NCBI GenBank assembly: GCA_963770995.1
Contig: CAVYRS010000005.1
Location: forward strand, 1,302,001 to 1,366,000
Reading direction: 5' to 3'
Length of the DNA stretch: 64,000 nucleotides
From: CAVSWN01 sp963770995
GTDB taxonomy: Bacteria; Acidobacteriota; Vicinamibacteria; Vicinamibacterales; CAVVIG01
Made by a program: the position numbers and the translations under genes. Positions within the stretch are counted from its first letter, which is position 1. Each line of letters starts with the position of its first letter. Shown one piece after another: positions 9,067 to 22,724 of this stretch. A model generated the notes under the pieces. The model was not told the origin of the DNA and did no database searches. It saw only the letters and a program-made list of their open reading frames with translations.

Positions 9067-10445
9067 CTAGCGGGTCGCCCGCTTCAGGAACGATCCCGCG
9101 CCCGCGCGCCCGACGAACTTGCCGTCCTCGATCACCAGCCGGCCGCGCGACAGCACGGTGTCGGTCGCGCCGGTCACCTGACGGCCCTTCGTACGGGTTG
9201 TAGTCGACGTTCATGTGCAGCGTCTTCGCCGACAGCGTGATCGTGCGGTTCGGATCGAAGACGACGATGTCGGCGTCGGAGCCCGGGGCGATCGTGCCCT
9301 TGCGCGGGAACAGGCCGAAGATCTTCGCCGGCGACGTCGACGTCAGCTCGACGAAGCGGTTGAGCGAGATCCGGCCCGGCGCGCACGCCGCCGTCGTAGA
9401 CCAGGCTCATGCGCGTCTCGATGCCGGGCGCGCCGTTCGGGATCTTCGAGAAGTCGTTCCGGCCGAGCTCCTTCTGCTCCTTCATGCAGAACGGACAATG
9501 GTCGGTCGAGATGCACTGCAGATCGTTGAACGCGAGGCCGCGCCACAGCTGATCCTGCTTCGCCTTCTCGCGCAGCGGCGGGCTCATCACGTACTTGGCG
9601 CCGTCGAAGTCGGGCTCCTCGTAGTTGTCGTACGAGAGGAACAGGTACTGCGGGCAGGTTTCGGCGAACGCCGGCAGGCCGCGGTCGCGCGCCTCGGTCA
9701 CCATCTCGAGCGCCTCGGCCGCCGACAGGTGGACGATGTAGATCGGGACGTCGGCGATCTCGGCGAGCGCGATCGCGCGGTGCGTCGCTTCCGCCTCGGC
9801 GCGCGCCGGCCGCGTCAGCGCGTGATACTTCGGCGCCGTCTTCCCCTCGGCGAGCGCGCGCTGCACGAGCACGTCGATGACGCCGCCGTTCTCGGCGTGC
9901 ATGCAGATCGTGCCGCCGTTCTTCCCGGTCCGCAGCAGCGCCTTGAAAATGCTCGCATCGTCGAGCATGAAGACGCCGGGATAGGCCATGAACAGCTTGA
10001 ACGAGGTGATGCCCTGCCGGACGAGCGCGTCCATCTCGCCTTCCACCTGATCGTTCAGCTCGGTGATGATCATGTGGAAGCCGTAGTCGATCGACCGCCT
10101 TGCCTTCGGCCTTCTTCGTCCACGTTTCCCAGCGCGTGGTGCAGCGTCTGGCCGCGGTACTGGATCGCGAAGTCGACGATCGACGTCGTGCCGCCGAACG
10201 CCGCGGCGCGCGTGCCGGTCTCGAAGTCGTCGGCCGAGGTCGTGCCGCCAAACGGCATGTCGAGGTGCGTGTGGACGTCGATGCCGCCCGGCAGCACGTA
10301 CTTGCCGGTCGGCGTCGATCACCTTGTCGGCCTGCATGTCGAGCGCCGTGCCGATGACGGCGATCTTCTCGTCCTCGACCAGCACGTCGCCCTTGTACTG
10401 ATCGATCGCGGTGACGATCGTGCCGTTCTTGATCAGTGTGCGCAT
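9067..10445 (-). CDS. hydA: Dihydropyrimidinase (D-hydantoinase)
   Basis: Hydrolyses dihydrouracil or dihydrothymine to the N-carbamoyl-beta-amino acid. MRTLIKNGTIVTAIDQYKGD opens the protein. Metal ligands are seen in GGIDVHTHLDMPFGGT (HxH), GITSFKLFMAYPGV (carboxylated Lys), GTICMHAENG, IYIVHLSAAEALEM and CISTDHCPFCMKEQ (Asp). The central 250 residues are in one frame; breaks lie near 10310, 10100 and 9385. The C-terminal tail reads GRAGAGSFLKRATR before TAG 9067. Allantoinase and hydantoinase are paralogues; the HLDMPFGGT and SYDNYEEPDFDGAKYVMSPP signatures mark this one as dihydropyrimidinase. It works with PreA and MmsA from the same operon. Confidence 0.92.
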
Positions 10446-10481
10446 CGCTGTCTCTGCTGAGACTTCAGACTCGATCGTCCA

Positions 10482-10524
10482 GAGCTTGCGAAGACCTCGC
10501 TCAGATCTACCTGTCCATCTGCAC

Positions 10525-10542
<18 letters not shown>
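10482..10542. repeat. Inverted repeat between mmsA and hydA, 12-bp arms
   Basis: GAGCTTGCGAAG (10482-10493) pairs exactly with CTTCGCAAGCTC (10531-10542). The words are a variant of the dispersed GAGCTTGTCGAA element seen at 18262, 23351, 24018 and 43058. It overlaps the last codons of mmsA as read in the raw frame. Confidence 0.6.
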
Positions 10543-12041
<1,499 letters not shown>

Positions 12042-12063
12042 CGGTAGCTCCTCGGGAAAAGCC

Positions 12064-12069
12064 ATTATA
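12064..12069 (-). promoter_or_regulatory. Possible -10 box upstream of mmsA
   Basis: TATAAT on the minus strand lies 22 bases upstream of the mmsA ATG, with GAGGAG between them. No convincing -35 hexamer is seen at the proper distance, so this is a weak call. If real, it would give the mmsA-to-preA part of the operon its own promoter. Confidence 0.25.
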
Positions 12070-12123
12070 GGCGGTCTGAGCCGACCATGCGCCGGCGACA
12101 CTGACGCTCGCGAGCTAGCGGCC

Positions 12124-13391
12124 TCAGGCGCCGCGGCAGCAGCACCGGCTTGGCTTCGCGCGCCCAGCCTTCTTCCCACGTCGGCCGCGCCGAGCTTGCG
12201 CGCGCCGGTGCGCAGGCGATCGAGCGCCTTCTGATCCGCCGGAAACGTCTCGAACAGATCGAACAGGACGTCGGCGAGCTGGCGCGCCGTTCGAGAACAG
12301 CAGGCCGTTGTCGCCGTGGCGCACGCGCTCGGCGAGGCACGCGCCGTAGTCGAGCGCGCAGACCGGCACGCCGGCGCCGAACAGATCCGCGATCTTCATC
12401 GGGATGTCGAGGCCCGACGAGGAGCGATGCAGGCACAGGCCGAGATCGGCGCTGCCGACGACGCGCGGGTAGTCCTCGGGCTCGAGCCAGCGCGCGCGCA
12501 GCTGGATGCGCCGCGCCGGCAGGCCGGCGAACCGCCGCTCGAACTCGGCGCGCCGCGCGCCGTCGCCGGTCACCAGAATCACGAGATCGGGAAACCGCCG
12601 CGCGCGGCTGCGCCGCTTCCCAGCCGCGAATGCGCTCCTCGAGCCGCATCACCGCGTCGATGACGACGTCGAAGTCCTCGTCCTCGGTCCAGCTCGTCGG
12701 ACAGACGATGAAGCCGACGGTGCTCGCCGCGGATGCCGAGCCGCGCGAACAGCGCCTGGCGGAACCGTTCGCGCTCGGCGCGCTCGATCGGCACGAACGC
12801 CGACGCCGGCCGGTCGTAGAGCACGTGCGCCTGCTTCACGCCGAAGCGGCTCTCGAGAAACGCGGCGAGCCCGCGCGACACGCACAGGTTGGCGTCGACG
12901 CGCCGCGCGTCGCGGCGCTCGAACCAGCGCGCCAGCCGCACCGCCGGATGCCAGCGGCCCAGCCGCAGCTGCAGCAGCGTGTAGCCGAGGTTGTGCCAGT
13001 CGATGACGAACCGCACGCCGCGCGCGCCGCAGCGAGAACCAGGCGACCAGCGAGCGTCGGAAACGCCGGCGGGTTCTGCACGAGCACCAGATCCGGCCGG
13101 GGCAGCTGCCGCAGCATGCGCCACAGCCGGAAGCTCGATGCGCGCCGCGTCGAACAGGCCGGCGACGGCGTAGGTCGATCCGCGTCAGGCCGCCGCGCAT
13201 GCGCAGCGTCGCGGGATCTGCAGGCGGTGGACGCGTGATCCGCGGCTCGTCGGTGATCGCGCTGCGGCAGCGGCGTGCCTTCGAAGCCGACGAGATCGAC
13301 GTCGACGCCGTTGCGCGGCCAGCGCGTGCGCGTGGTACCGCATGCGGGCGCTGCGTCCCAGATCTCCGAGCGCGACGACGGCGGCTCTCAT
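12124..13391 (-). CDS. ALG1-like (GT33-type) mannosyltransferase homologue
   Basis: A GT-B glycosyltransferase starting MRAAVVALGDLGRSARMRYH. It carries blocks I associate with eukaryotic ALG1 (chitobiosyldiphosphodolichol beta-mannosyltransferase): VALGDLGRSARMRYHA at the N-terminus, RPDLVLVQNPPAFPTL, RFVIDWHNLGYTLLQLRLG, and near the C-terminus HRSSSGLDIPMKIADLFGAG followed by VPVCALDYGACLAERVRHG and DNGLLFS. The Trp-His-Asn-x-Gly-Tyr and Ser-Ser-Ser-Gly-Leu-Asp-x-Pro-Met-Lys motifs are more specific than general GT4 motifs. It has no obvious link to the purine genes on either side. The lipid acceptor is unknown. Frameshifts are frequent (about 13320, 13290, 13170, 12720). The stop at 12124 is the best of several frames. 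Confidence 0.8.
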
Positions 13392-13421
13392 TCGAGGAAG
13401 GTCGATGACGGGGGCGGCGAT

Positions 13422-14266
13422 CTATTCTACCTGCGCTGGCGCGTCGGTCCAAAACCGCGCGAGCAGATTGGCCGCGACACGCCGGCGATACTCGGCCGTC
13501 GAGCGGATGTCGTCGATCGGCGCGATCTCGTCGACGAGCATGCGCTGCGCGTCGTCGAGCGACGCGCCGGCCGCGAGCGCCGCCTCGGTGCGCGCGCAGC
13601 GCGCACGACGGTCGGCGCCACGCTGCCGAGCGCGACGCGCGGTGGCGCCCGGATGGACGACGCCGGCCATGACGACCTTCGAGATCGCCTGCGCCGCGCG
13701 CGTGCCGACCTTGCGGAACCACTGCCGGCCGCGGATCGGCGGGAATCTCGAACGCCGACGATCAGCTCGTCCGGCGCGGCGCACCGTCTGCCGGTAGCCG
13801 GTGTAGAACGCGGTGAACGGCACGCGGCGCGTGCCGCCGGCGCTCTGCAGCACGACGATCGCGTCGGCGGCGGCCAGCACCGGCAGCGTGTCGCCGGCCG
13901 GCGACGCGTTGGCGACGTTGCCGCCGAGCGTGCCGCGATTCTGAATCTGCACGCCGCCGACCTCGCGCGCCGCCGCGACCAGCATCGGCAGGCGCCGGCG
14001 GACGAGCGGCGAGCGGATGAGATCGGTGTACGTCGCCAGCGCGCCGATCGACAGCACGCCGCCGCGCACCTCGATCGTCCGCAGCGCGTCGAGCCGCCAC
14101 AGATTCAGGAACCGCGTGTCCTTCAGCGTGCCGAAGTTGAGCGAGACGTACAGGTCCGTGCACCCCGCCATCGGCACGAGCGGCCCCTCGTCGCGCAGCA
14201 TCTTCAGCGCGTCGGCGAGCGACTTCGGCTCGAGCAGCGGGCGGTGCGATAATCGACAGACTGCAT
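13422..14266 (-). CDS. xdhB: Xanthine dehydrogenase FAD subunit
   Basis: FAD-binding subunit of a molybdenum hydroxylase. The N-terminal third has LLEPKSLADALKML and the FAD loop PLVPMAGCTDLYVSLNFG. The second FAD motif QIQNRGTLGGNVANASPAGD is complete. PFTAFYTGYRQT, RGRQWFRKVGTRAAQAISKV and the C-terminal domain ending RRVAANLLARFWTDAPAQVE follow. Three CG-creating insertions resolve the breaks near 13778, 13755 and 13632. The start is placed at 14266, just downstream of the intergenic hairpin; reading further upstream translates the hairpin as an artificial N-terminus. Order within the operon is Mo, Fe-S, FAD. Confidence 0.88.
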
Positions 14267-14281
14267 CATCAGCCCAATCGG

Positions 14282-14353
14282 CCACGAGAGCACGAAAACA
14301 CGAGAAAAACGCCTCCGTTACAGAACGCTTTCGTGGTTTCGTGCGTTTCGTGG
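14282..14353. repeat. Long imperfect hairpin of CACGAAA words
   Basis: The left arm holds CACGAGAGCACGAAAACACG and the right arm CTTTCGTGGTTTCGTGCG plus TTTCGTGG. The arms are built of an 8-9 base word (CACGAAA-x) repeated imperfectly and are complementary to each other. It fills the gap between the Fe-S and FAD subunit genes of xanthine dehydrogenase. The same word builds the hairpin at 25528. Confidence 0.75.
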
Positions 14354-14375
14354 CGTTCTTCGCAGTTCGTCGCAT

Positions 14376-14788
14376 TCAGGCCCGCCGAATCGATCGATAG
14401 ATCGCCGAGTAGCCCGTGCAGCGGCACAGATTGCCCGCCAGGCCGGCGCGCATCTCGTCGAGCGACGGGCTTCCGGCCGAGCGCGACCGCCGCCATGATC
14501 ATCCCCGGCGTGCAGATGCCGCACTGCGCGCCGCCGTGCTCGACGAACGCGCGCTGCAGCGGATGACGCCCGCTCAGCCCTTCGATCGTCGTCACGCGCG
14601 CGCCGTGCCGCCTGCGCGACGCGGGCACGAGGCACGAGTTGACCGGCACGCCGTCGACCAGCACCGTGCACGCGCCGCACTCGCCTTCGCCGCAGCCTTC
14701 CTTCGTGCCGGTCAGCGCGCAGTCCTCGCGCAGCACGTCGAGCAGACGCTTCATCGGATGGACAGCGAGCTTCGCTGCGCCGTGCCGT

Positions 14789-14804
<16 letters not shown>
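14376..14804 (-). CDS. xdhC: Xanthine dehydrogenase 2Fe-2S subunit
   Basis: Small iron-sulfur subunit with two [2Fe-2S] sites. The plant-ferredoxin-type site is EGCGEGECGACTVLVDG. The alpha-helical site is GGAQCGICTPGMIMAAVAL with NLCRCTGYSAIYRSIRRA at the C-terminus. ATG 14754 would begin at MKRLLDVLREDCALTGTKEG and miss the first beta-strands. The missing piece SFVLNGTAQRSSLSI is encoded just upstream in another frame starting from GTG 14804, inside the right edge of the hairpin at 14793. I therefore extend the gene to 14804, assuming a one-base deletion near 14757. It overlaps the end of the Mo subunit gene by about 16 bases. Confidence 0.82.
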
Positions 14805-17032
<2,228 letters not shown>

Positions 17033-17042
17033 CGCGCTGCGA

Positions 17043-18120
17043 TTATAGCGGGTCAGCGGCGGTTTTCGTCTGTTTGAGATGACGCTCGATGAGGCCGACG
17101 ACCGCGACTCCTCGTCGCTCAGCGCATAGCCGCGCGCAGCAGGCCGCGGCGCTCGGATCGCGGCGCTCCGATCGGTCACGCCGTCCATGTAGGCGTCGAG
17201 AATCGCCGGATGGATGTAGCACTTGCGGCAGACCGGCCTTGGTGTTGCCCAGACGGTTCGGCGACCGACTCGATCGCCCGGCACGATGTTCCGCTTCGCC
17301 TCGGCGATGCGATCGTGAAGCCGGCGCGATCCGCGCCAGCGCCTGCGCCGCCAGCACCGTGCCGGCCCAGGTGCGAAAGTCCTTGGCGGTGAAATCGTCG
17401 CCGCTGACCTCGCGCAGGTACGCGTTCACGTCGTCGGAGCCGATCGTCTGCCGCTGCGCCGTTCGGTCGTCGACGTACTGGAACAGCTCGTACCCGGGCA
17501 GATCGCGGCAGGCCTTGACGATTCGCGCCAGCCGCGCGTCGTGCAGGTCGATGGCGTGCTCGATGCCGCTCTTGCCGCGGAACTCGAAGCGCACCGCCGC
17601 GCCGCAGATCGCTCGCGTGGCGATCGCGCATCGTCGTCAGGCCGACCGACCCGTTGGCGCGCGCGTATTCCTCGTTGCCGACGCGGATCAGCGTCTTCTC
17701 GAGGAGCTGCACGACCGCCGCGAGCACCTTGTCGCGCGGAAGCCCGCGCCTTGCGAAGTCGGCGGCGGTGCGCCGGCGGATCCGCGGCAGCGCCTCGGCA
17801 AACGCCGACCAAGCCGTCCGTACTTCACCTCGTCGCGCACCTGGCGCCAGCGCGGGTGATAGCGGTACTGTTTGCGGCCGCGCGCGTCGCGGCCGGTCGC
17901 CTGCAGATGCCCGCGCGGATCCGGGCAGATCCAGACGTCGGTCCAGGCCGGCGGGATGACGAGCGCCTTGATGCGCTCATCAGCTCGGCGCGCGTGCGAT
18001 CACGCGGCCCTTCGGTCCACGTAACGGAAGCGCTTGGGCCGTCCGAGGCGACGGATACCAGGCTGTCGATCGGTGACGTACCGAAGCCCCGCGACCTTCG
18101 CCGACTCGGTCGGCGGCAAA
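17043..18120 (-). CDS. DNA topoisomerase IB (poxvirus-type)
   Basis: Relaxes supercoils through a 3'-phosphotyrosine intermediate. The N-terminal domain reads GLRYVTDRQPGIRRL, KRFRYVD, then IPPAWTDVWICPDPRGHLQA and GRKQYRYHPRWRQVRDEVKY. The catalytic domain has RFEFRGKSGIEHAIDLHDAR, GYELFQYVDD, VSGDDFTAKDFRTWAGTVLA (His/Lys/Arg region) and KCYIHPAILDAYMDG, which ends near the active Tyr (A-Y-M). RFEFRGKSG carries the catalytic Lys loop. The start is set at TTG 18120 because an in-frame TAA lies shortly upstream and no ATG is in frame; this is tentative. It ends 10 bases before xdhA, so it could be read into the same transcript. Confidence 0.85.
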
Positions 18121-18291
18121 TCGCCGTCTTCTGCACTCTGGATCGCACGTGGCGGAGCACTCGGTGCTTCTGCCGCTCGTTATCGTCCAGGCGCCGCCAC
18201 GCGAGCGCAGGTCGTCCGAGCCAGAAGCTCCGGATACAGCAAAAGCGTTGCCGCCTGCGGTGAGCTTGTCGAACCGTCGTAACATGGCGCC

Positions 18292-19878
18292 GTGCTTCGC
18301 CGCCTCATGCGCTGCTCGTTTTCGCTATCGTGCTCGGCACTCGCCTTTCAGCCAACCTCAGCCGGCGCGTTACGACGTTCTGATCCGCAACGGCCGCGTG
18401 CTCGACGGCAGCGGCAACCCGTGGTTCGCGACCGACATCGGCATCCGCGGCGGCCGCATCGTCGACATGGGACGCCTCGGCAACGCGCCCGCCGCCCGCG
18501 TCATCGATGCGCGCGGGCACGACGGTCTCGCCCGGCTTCATCGACGTGCACTCGCACGCCTCGCAGGGCCTCGACGGCGCCCTCAAGGAGGCGCGCCAGC
18601 TGCTCGCGCAGGGCATCACGACGGTGCGCTGAATCCCGACGGCGGCGGCACGACCGATCTGCGCACGCAGCGCGCCGGCTTCGAGCAGCGCGGCGTCGGC
18701 GTCAACGTCGCGCTGTACGTGCCGCACGGCGCGATCCGGCGCGAGGTCGTCGGCATGGCCGATCGCGCGCCGACGGCGGCCGAGCTCGACGCGCATGATC
18801 GACGATGGCGCAGCAACGGCATGGAAGCCGGCGGCATCGGCCTGTCGTCCGGCCTGTACTACGCGCCAGGCAGCTACGCGAAGACCGAAGAAGTGATCGC
18901 GCTCGCGAAGGTCGTCGGCGAGATGGGCGGCGTCTACGAGAGCCACATCCGCGACGAGGCCGACTACAACATCGGCGTCGTCGGCGCCGTGCAGGAAGTG
19001 ATTCGCATCGCGGAGGAAGGACACCTCCCCGGCATCGTCGCGCACATGAAGGCGCTCGGCCCGGCGAGCTGGGGACTGTCGATGGCGCTGGTGGAGCGGA
19101 TCACGCAGGCGCGCGATCGCGGCGTCGAGGTGTACGCCGACCAGTATCCGTACGACGCGAGCGGCACCGGCATCGTCGGCGCGCTGATCCCGCGCTGGGC
19201 CGAAGTCGGCGGCCGAGCGGAGCTGCTCGAAGCGGATTCAGGGGCCGGAGCACGATCGGCTCGCCGCCGACATCCGCCGCAACTTCGAGCGGCGCGGCGG
19301 CCCGGACAAGCTCGTGATCTCGCGCTACGCGCCGAACCCGGCGATCGAGGGTCAGACGCTCGCGCAGGTGGCGAAGGCGATCGGCAAGCCGCCGGACGAG
19401 ACGGCAATGGATCTGCTGGTGAAGGGGGACGCGAGCCTCGTGTCGTTCAACATGACCGAGACGCGACATCGAGCTGATCATGCGGCAGACGTTCACGATG
19501 ACGTGCACCGACGGCGATCTCGTGCCGTTCGGCCAGGGCAAGCCGCACCCGCGCGGCAACGGCGCGTTCGCGCGCAAGATCCGCCTGTACGTGAACGAGC
19601 GCGGCACGATCGATCTGCCGTTCGCGATCCGCTCGATGACCAGCCTGCCGGCGTCGGTGTTCGGCCTGAAGGATCGCGGGACGCTGCGCCCAGGCGCCTG
19701 GGCCGACATCCTGATCTTCGATCCCGCGAAGGTGCGCGACGCGGCGACCTACCTCGAGCCGCACCAGCTGTCGGAAGGGCATGGAGTACGTCCTGGTGAA
19801 CGGCATCGATCGAGAAGGACGGCGAGACGCTGCACCGGCAAGCTCGGCGGACGCGTGGTCACGCCGGATCGGCGTTGA
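18292..19878 (+). CDS. D-aminoacylase / N-acyl-D-amino-acid deacylase, secreted
   Basis: An amidohydrolase of the D-aminoacylase type. Landmarks are YDVLIRNGRVLDGSGNPWFA, DIGIRGGRIVDMGRLGNAPA, a FIDVHSHASQGLD metal motif recovered across frames, GIGLSSGLYYAPGSYAKTEE, VYESHIRDEADYNIGVVGAV, GIVAHMKALGP, GVEVYADQYPYDASGTGI, TMTCTDGDLVPFGQGKPHPR, GNGAFARKIRLYV and GTLRPGAWADILIFDPAKVR. Y-E-S-H-I-R and the Cys-Thr-Asp-Gly motif are family-specific. The start is GTG 18292 (or ATG 18307). The first 25 residues are signal-peptide-like, but a shift near 18355 separates them from the domain. It would release D-amino acids from N-acyl forms in the periplasm. Confidence 0.85.
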
Positions 19879-19886
19879 CTGGATGT

Positions 19887-20456
19887 TTAGTGATGCGATT
19901 CCGGGACGAGATCGGCGGGACCGAGCACGAGCTCCGGAAGCAATGGGGACTGGAGGCCTTCCGTCACTCGGGCGGTGCTCGCATGCACGAGCCTGTCGCC
20001 GCTCAAGCCAAAGACTTCAATTGAGGGCGCATCGGGATTTACGAGCCAGTACTCGCGCACGTGATGGCGAGCCAGCAGGCGCAGCTTCCGTCCGCGATCG
20101 TTGGCCGACGTGCTCGGCGACAGAATCTCGATCGCCAGGTCTGGTGCATGTCGCGTCACCTTGCGCGGGTTCACCAGATGCTGTCGTTCGCGCGTAAACA
20201 GCAACAGGTCGGGCTGCACGACGTCAAAGTCGGTCAGCACGATGTCGAGCGGCGCGACGAGGACAATGCCGCCGTGCGATTGCACATAGCCGGCCAAGGC
20301 AATGTGCAGACGGCCCAGCACGATCTGGTGGATTGGAAGCGGTGACGGAATCTCGAAAACCTCGCCGTCGTACAGTTCGTACCGGCGGCCGTCTTCGGGC
20401 CATCGCTCCATGTCCGCGTAGCTGACGCGTGGAACCAAAGCCTTCACGCCGGCCAT
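19887..20456 (-). CDS. Uma2-family PD-(D/E)XK endonuclease-like protein
   Basis: A 189-residue intact protein. It shows the DUF820/Uma2 order: YADMERWPEDGRRYELYDGE with FEIPSPLPIHQIVLGRLHIA, then DFDVVQPDLLLFTRER, PDLAIEILSPSTSANDRGRK and LRLLARHHVREYWLVNPDAP followed by SIEVFGLSG. The acidic pair in QPDLLLF and the Glu-Ile-Leu-Ser motif with downstream Lys form the nuclease-like core. These proteins are very common in cyanobacteria and acidobacteria; their biological role is not settled. Its stop is 8 bases from the stop of the convergent D-aminoacylase gene. Confidence 0.85.
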   Translation of the reverse strand: MAGVKALVPRVSYADMERWPEDGRRYELYDGEVFEIPSPLPIHQIVLGRLHIALAGYVQSHGGIVLVAPLDIVLTDFDVVQPDLLLFTRERQHLVNPRKVTRHAPDLAIEILSPSTSANDRGRKLRLLARHHVREYWLVNPDAPSIEVFGLSGDRLVHASTARVTEGLQSPLLPELVLGPADLVPESHH

Positions 20457-20467
20457 TCTACCATCGT

Positions 20468-21196
20468 CTATGCGAAGGACGTGCCGTGCGCGATCATTGG
20501 GAATCTGATTGAGAGCGACTGGAAATGTTTCAGAAACTGCGTGGTGCCGAGAGGCGTGCTTGGCGGGAACTGCGACGTCAACGCTTCGAGGGAGCGAGGC
20601 GTTTCAGCTCGTCGAAGAAGTTCAATTCCGACCTGCGTCGCCGCGGTGAGCGTCGGCGACATCGACACGCTCGCACGGCCCAGGCCCGACGCCGCCGGCG
20701 GCTCCAGCGCCTTGGCAAGACCGAAGTCGAGAACCTTGACCGTGCCATCGTGCCGGACCTTGATATTGGCCGGCTTCAGGTCGCGATGGACGATGCCCTG
20801 CTCGTGCGCGGCTTCGAGCGCGTCCACTATCTGCTTCGCGACGGCAATCGATTCGTCGAGCGGGAGCGGACCTTCTGCGATCCGATCGGCGAGCGTGGGG
20901 CCGTCGACGAACTCGAGCACGAGGGCCCGGAATCCGGACCCTTCCTGCCCTTCCTGCCCCTCCAACCCGTAGATCGCGGCAATGTGCGGATGGTTCAGCG
21001 AGGCGAGCACCTGCGCTTCGCGCTCGAATCGCGCGATGCGCTCGGCGTCGGTCGCAAACGCCTCCGGCAGGATCTTGATCGCGACGTCGCGGCCGAGTCG
21101 CGTGTCGCGGGCGCGGTACACCTCTCCCATTCCGCCTGCGCCGAGCGGCGCCTGAATCTCGTACGGACCAAGCCGGGTGCCCGTTGTCAATGGCAT
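20468..21196 (-). pseudogene. Truncated Ser/Thr protein kinase
   Basis: The N-lobe and catalytic loop of a Hanks-type kinase are intact: GPYEIQAPLGAGGMGEVYRA (glycine loop), RLGRDVAIKILPEAFATDAE (ATP Lys), LNHPHIAAIYGLEG, LVLEFVDGPTLADRIAEGPL, GIVHRDLKPANIKVRHDGTV (catalytic HRD) and KVLDFGLAKAL (DFG). After SPTLTAATQVG the protein should continue into the activation segment and APE motif. Instead it changes to an unrelated sequence and stops, so helices F-I and any sensor domain are missing. The start MPLTTGTRLG at 21196 is preferred over longer upstream readings. This is a real truncation, not an indel artefact, because the surrounding 5 kb is free of frameshifts. Confidence 0.8.
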
Positions 21197-21305
21197 GTGC
21201 TGTTGAGCTTGCGAATTATATGCGACCCGTCCTACAGGAGGCTCTCTCCTGCTCGATGGACGCGGCACGAGCTGGGACCCGAGGCTGCGATACGATTGGC
21301 GCCCA

Positions 21306-22643
21306 GTGAGCGACTCGAACACGGCCTCGATCTTCGACTCGACGCATCCGCCTTCCCGCGAGCTCGTCGACGACTGCGTGCATTGCGGATTCTGCTTGCC
21401 GGCGTGTCCGACCTACGTGTTGTGGGGCGCGGAGGCGGACTCTCCACGGGGCCGCATCTATCTGATGCGCGCAGGGCTCGAAGGGCGCGCAGCGTGGAGC
21501 GAACGATATCAGCGTCACTTCGACACGTGCCTCGGATGCATGGCGTGTCTCACCGCCTGTCCATCTGGCGTTCAGTACGACCGCCTGATCGAAGCGACGC
21601 GGCCTCAGGTAGAGCGGCACGTCCACCGATCGTTCGCGGACCGTGCGTTCCGCGGGATGATCTTCGCGCTGTTTCCGTACCCGTCGAGGCTTCGGGCAGT
21701 GGGCTGGGTGCTGTGGCTGTATCAGGCGCTCGGGCTGCGAGCGCTGGTCCATGCCAGCGGCTTGCTGCGAATCCTTCCCGCGCGTCTCGCCGCAATGGAG
21801 CGGCTGCTTCCCAAGCTTTCACCGGCAGCCCTGCGTCACCGTTCGCCAACGCACGTGCCGGCGCAGGGCACGGTCCGCCGTCGTGTCGGTCTGCTGCTCG
21901 GCTGCGTGCAACGCGCCTTCTTTCCTCACGTGAACGACGCTACCGCGCGCGTGTTGGCGGCGGACGGGTGCGACGTGCAGATTCCGAGCGGCCAGGGCTG
22001 TTGCGGTGCGCTGATGCTGCACGCCGGGCGCGAAGCGGAGGCGGCCGCAGCGGCACGCCGGCTCATCGACGCGTTCGAGAGCGGCGGTGTGGACTGCATC
22101 GCGATCAACGCGGCCGGCTGCGGATCCGCGATGAAGAGTTACGGTGAGTTACTGCGCGACGACCCCGCGTACGCCGACCGCGCTCGCGCCTTCGCGGCGA
22201 AATGCGTCGACGTCTCGGAGCTATTGGCGGACCTCGGCCCGCAGGCGACACGGCATCCGATCGCGATGCGCGTCGCGTATCACGGCGCCTGCCATCTCCA
22301 GCATGCGCAGAAAATCAGTCAGGCCCCGAGGGACGTGCTGCGGACGATTCCCGGGCTCGACCTGTGTGAGATCCCGGAGTCGGATATCTGCTGCGGGTCG
22401 GCCGGCATCTACAACATGCTCGAGCCCGAGACTGCGGCGACGCTTCGCGACCGCAAGGTCGGGCACGTGTTGACGACATCGGCGGACGCGGTCGTATCCA
22501 GCAACCCGGGCTGTCTCATGCAGATTGCGTCGGGTCTCGAAGCGTGTGGACGCTCCATGCCGGCGATGCATCTCGTGGAAGTGCTCGATGCGTCGATCAG
22601 AGGACTCAAAGGCTCTACCACAGAGGTCACTGGCACAAACTGA
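21306..22643 (+). CDS. glcF: Glycolate oxidase iron-sulfur subunit
   Basis: A 445-residue intact protein with a GTG start. Two [4Fe-4S] motifs are seen: VDDCVHCGFCLPACPTYVLW and DTCLGCMACLTACPSGVQYD. Two CCG-type domains follow: VGLLLGCVQRAFFP with PSGQGCCGALMLHAGREAE, and VAYHGACHLQHAQKI with PESDICCGSAGIYNMLEPET and SSNPGCLMQIASGL. It accepts electrons from GlcD/GlcE when glycolate is oxidised to glyoxylate. The last residues (GSTTEVTGTN) are encoded by the left arm of a repeat, so the native C-terminus may have ended slightly earlier. It converges on glcE instead of lying in one operon with it. Confidence 0.92.
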   Translation: MSDSNTASIFDSTHPPSRELVDDCVHCGFCLPACPTYVLWGAEADSPRGRIYLMRAGLEGRAAWSERYQRHFDTCLGCMACLTACPSGVQYDRLIEATRPQVERHVHRSFADRAFRGMIFALFPYPSRLRAVGWVLWLYQALGLRALVHASGLLRILPARLAAMERLLPKLSPAALRHRSPTHVPAQGTVRRRVGLLLGCVQRAFFPHVNDATARVLAADGCDVQIPSGQGCCGALMLHAGREAEAAAAARRLIDAFESGGVDCIAINAAGCGSAMKSYGELLRDDPAYADRARAFAAKCVDVSELLADLGPQATRHPIAMRVAYHGACHLQHAQKISQAPRDVLRTIPGLDLCEIPESDICCGSAGIYNMLEPETAATLRDRKVGHVLTTSADAVVSSNPGCLMQIASGLEACGRSMPAMHLVEVLDASIRGLKGSTTEVTGTN

Positions 22644-22714
22644 GGTCACGGCCGCTGTACAAAGATTTCCGTGTCCCTCCGTTTAAGAGCGGACGGACTC
22701 AGTGGCCTCCGTGG
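22618..22714. repeat. Imperfect hairpin at the 3' end of glcF
   Basis: ACCACAGAGGTCACTG (22618-22633) pairs with CAGTGGCCTCCGTGGT (22699-22714), with 14 of 16 positions matching. It lies between convergent glcF and glcE, overlaps the last codons of glcF, and could serve as a bidirectional terminator-like hairpin. Confidence 0.55.
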
Positions 22715-22724
22715 TTGGGCGTTT

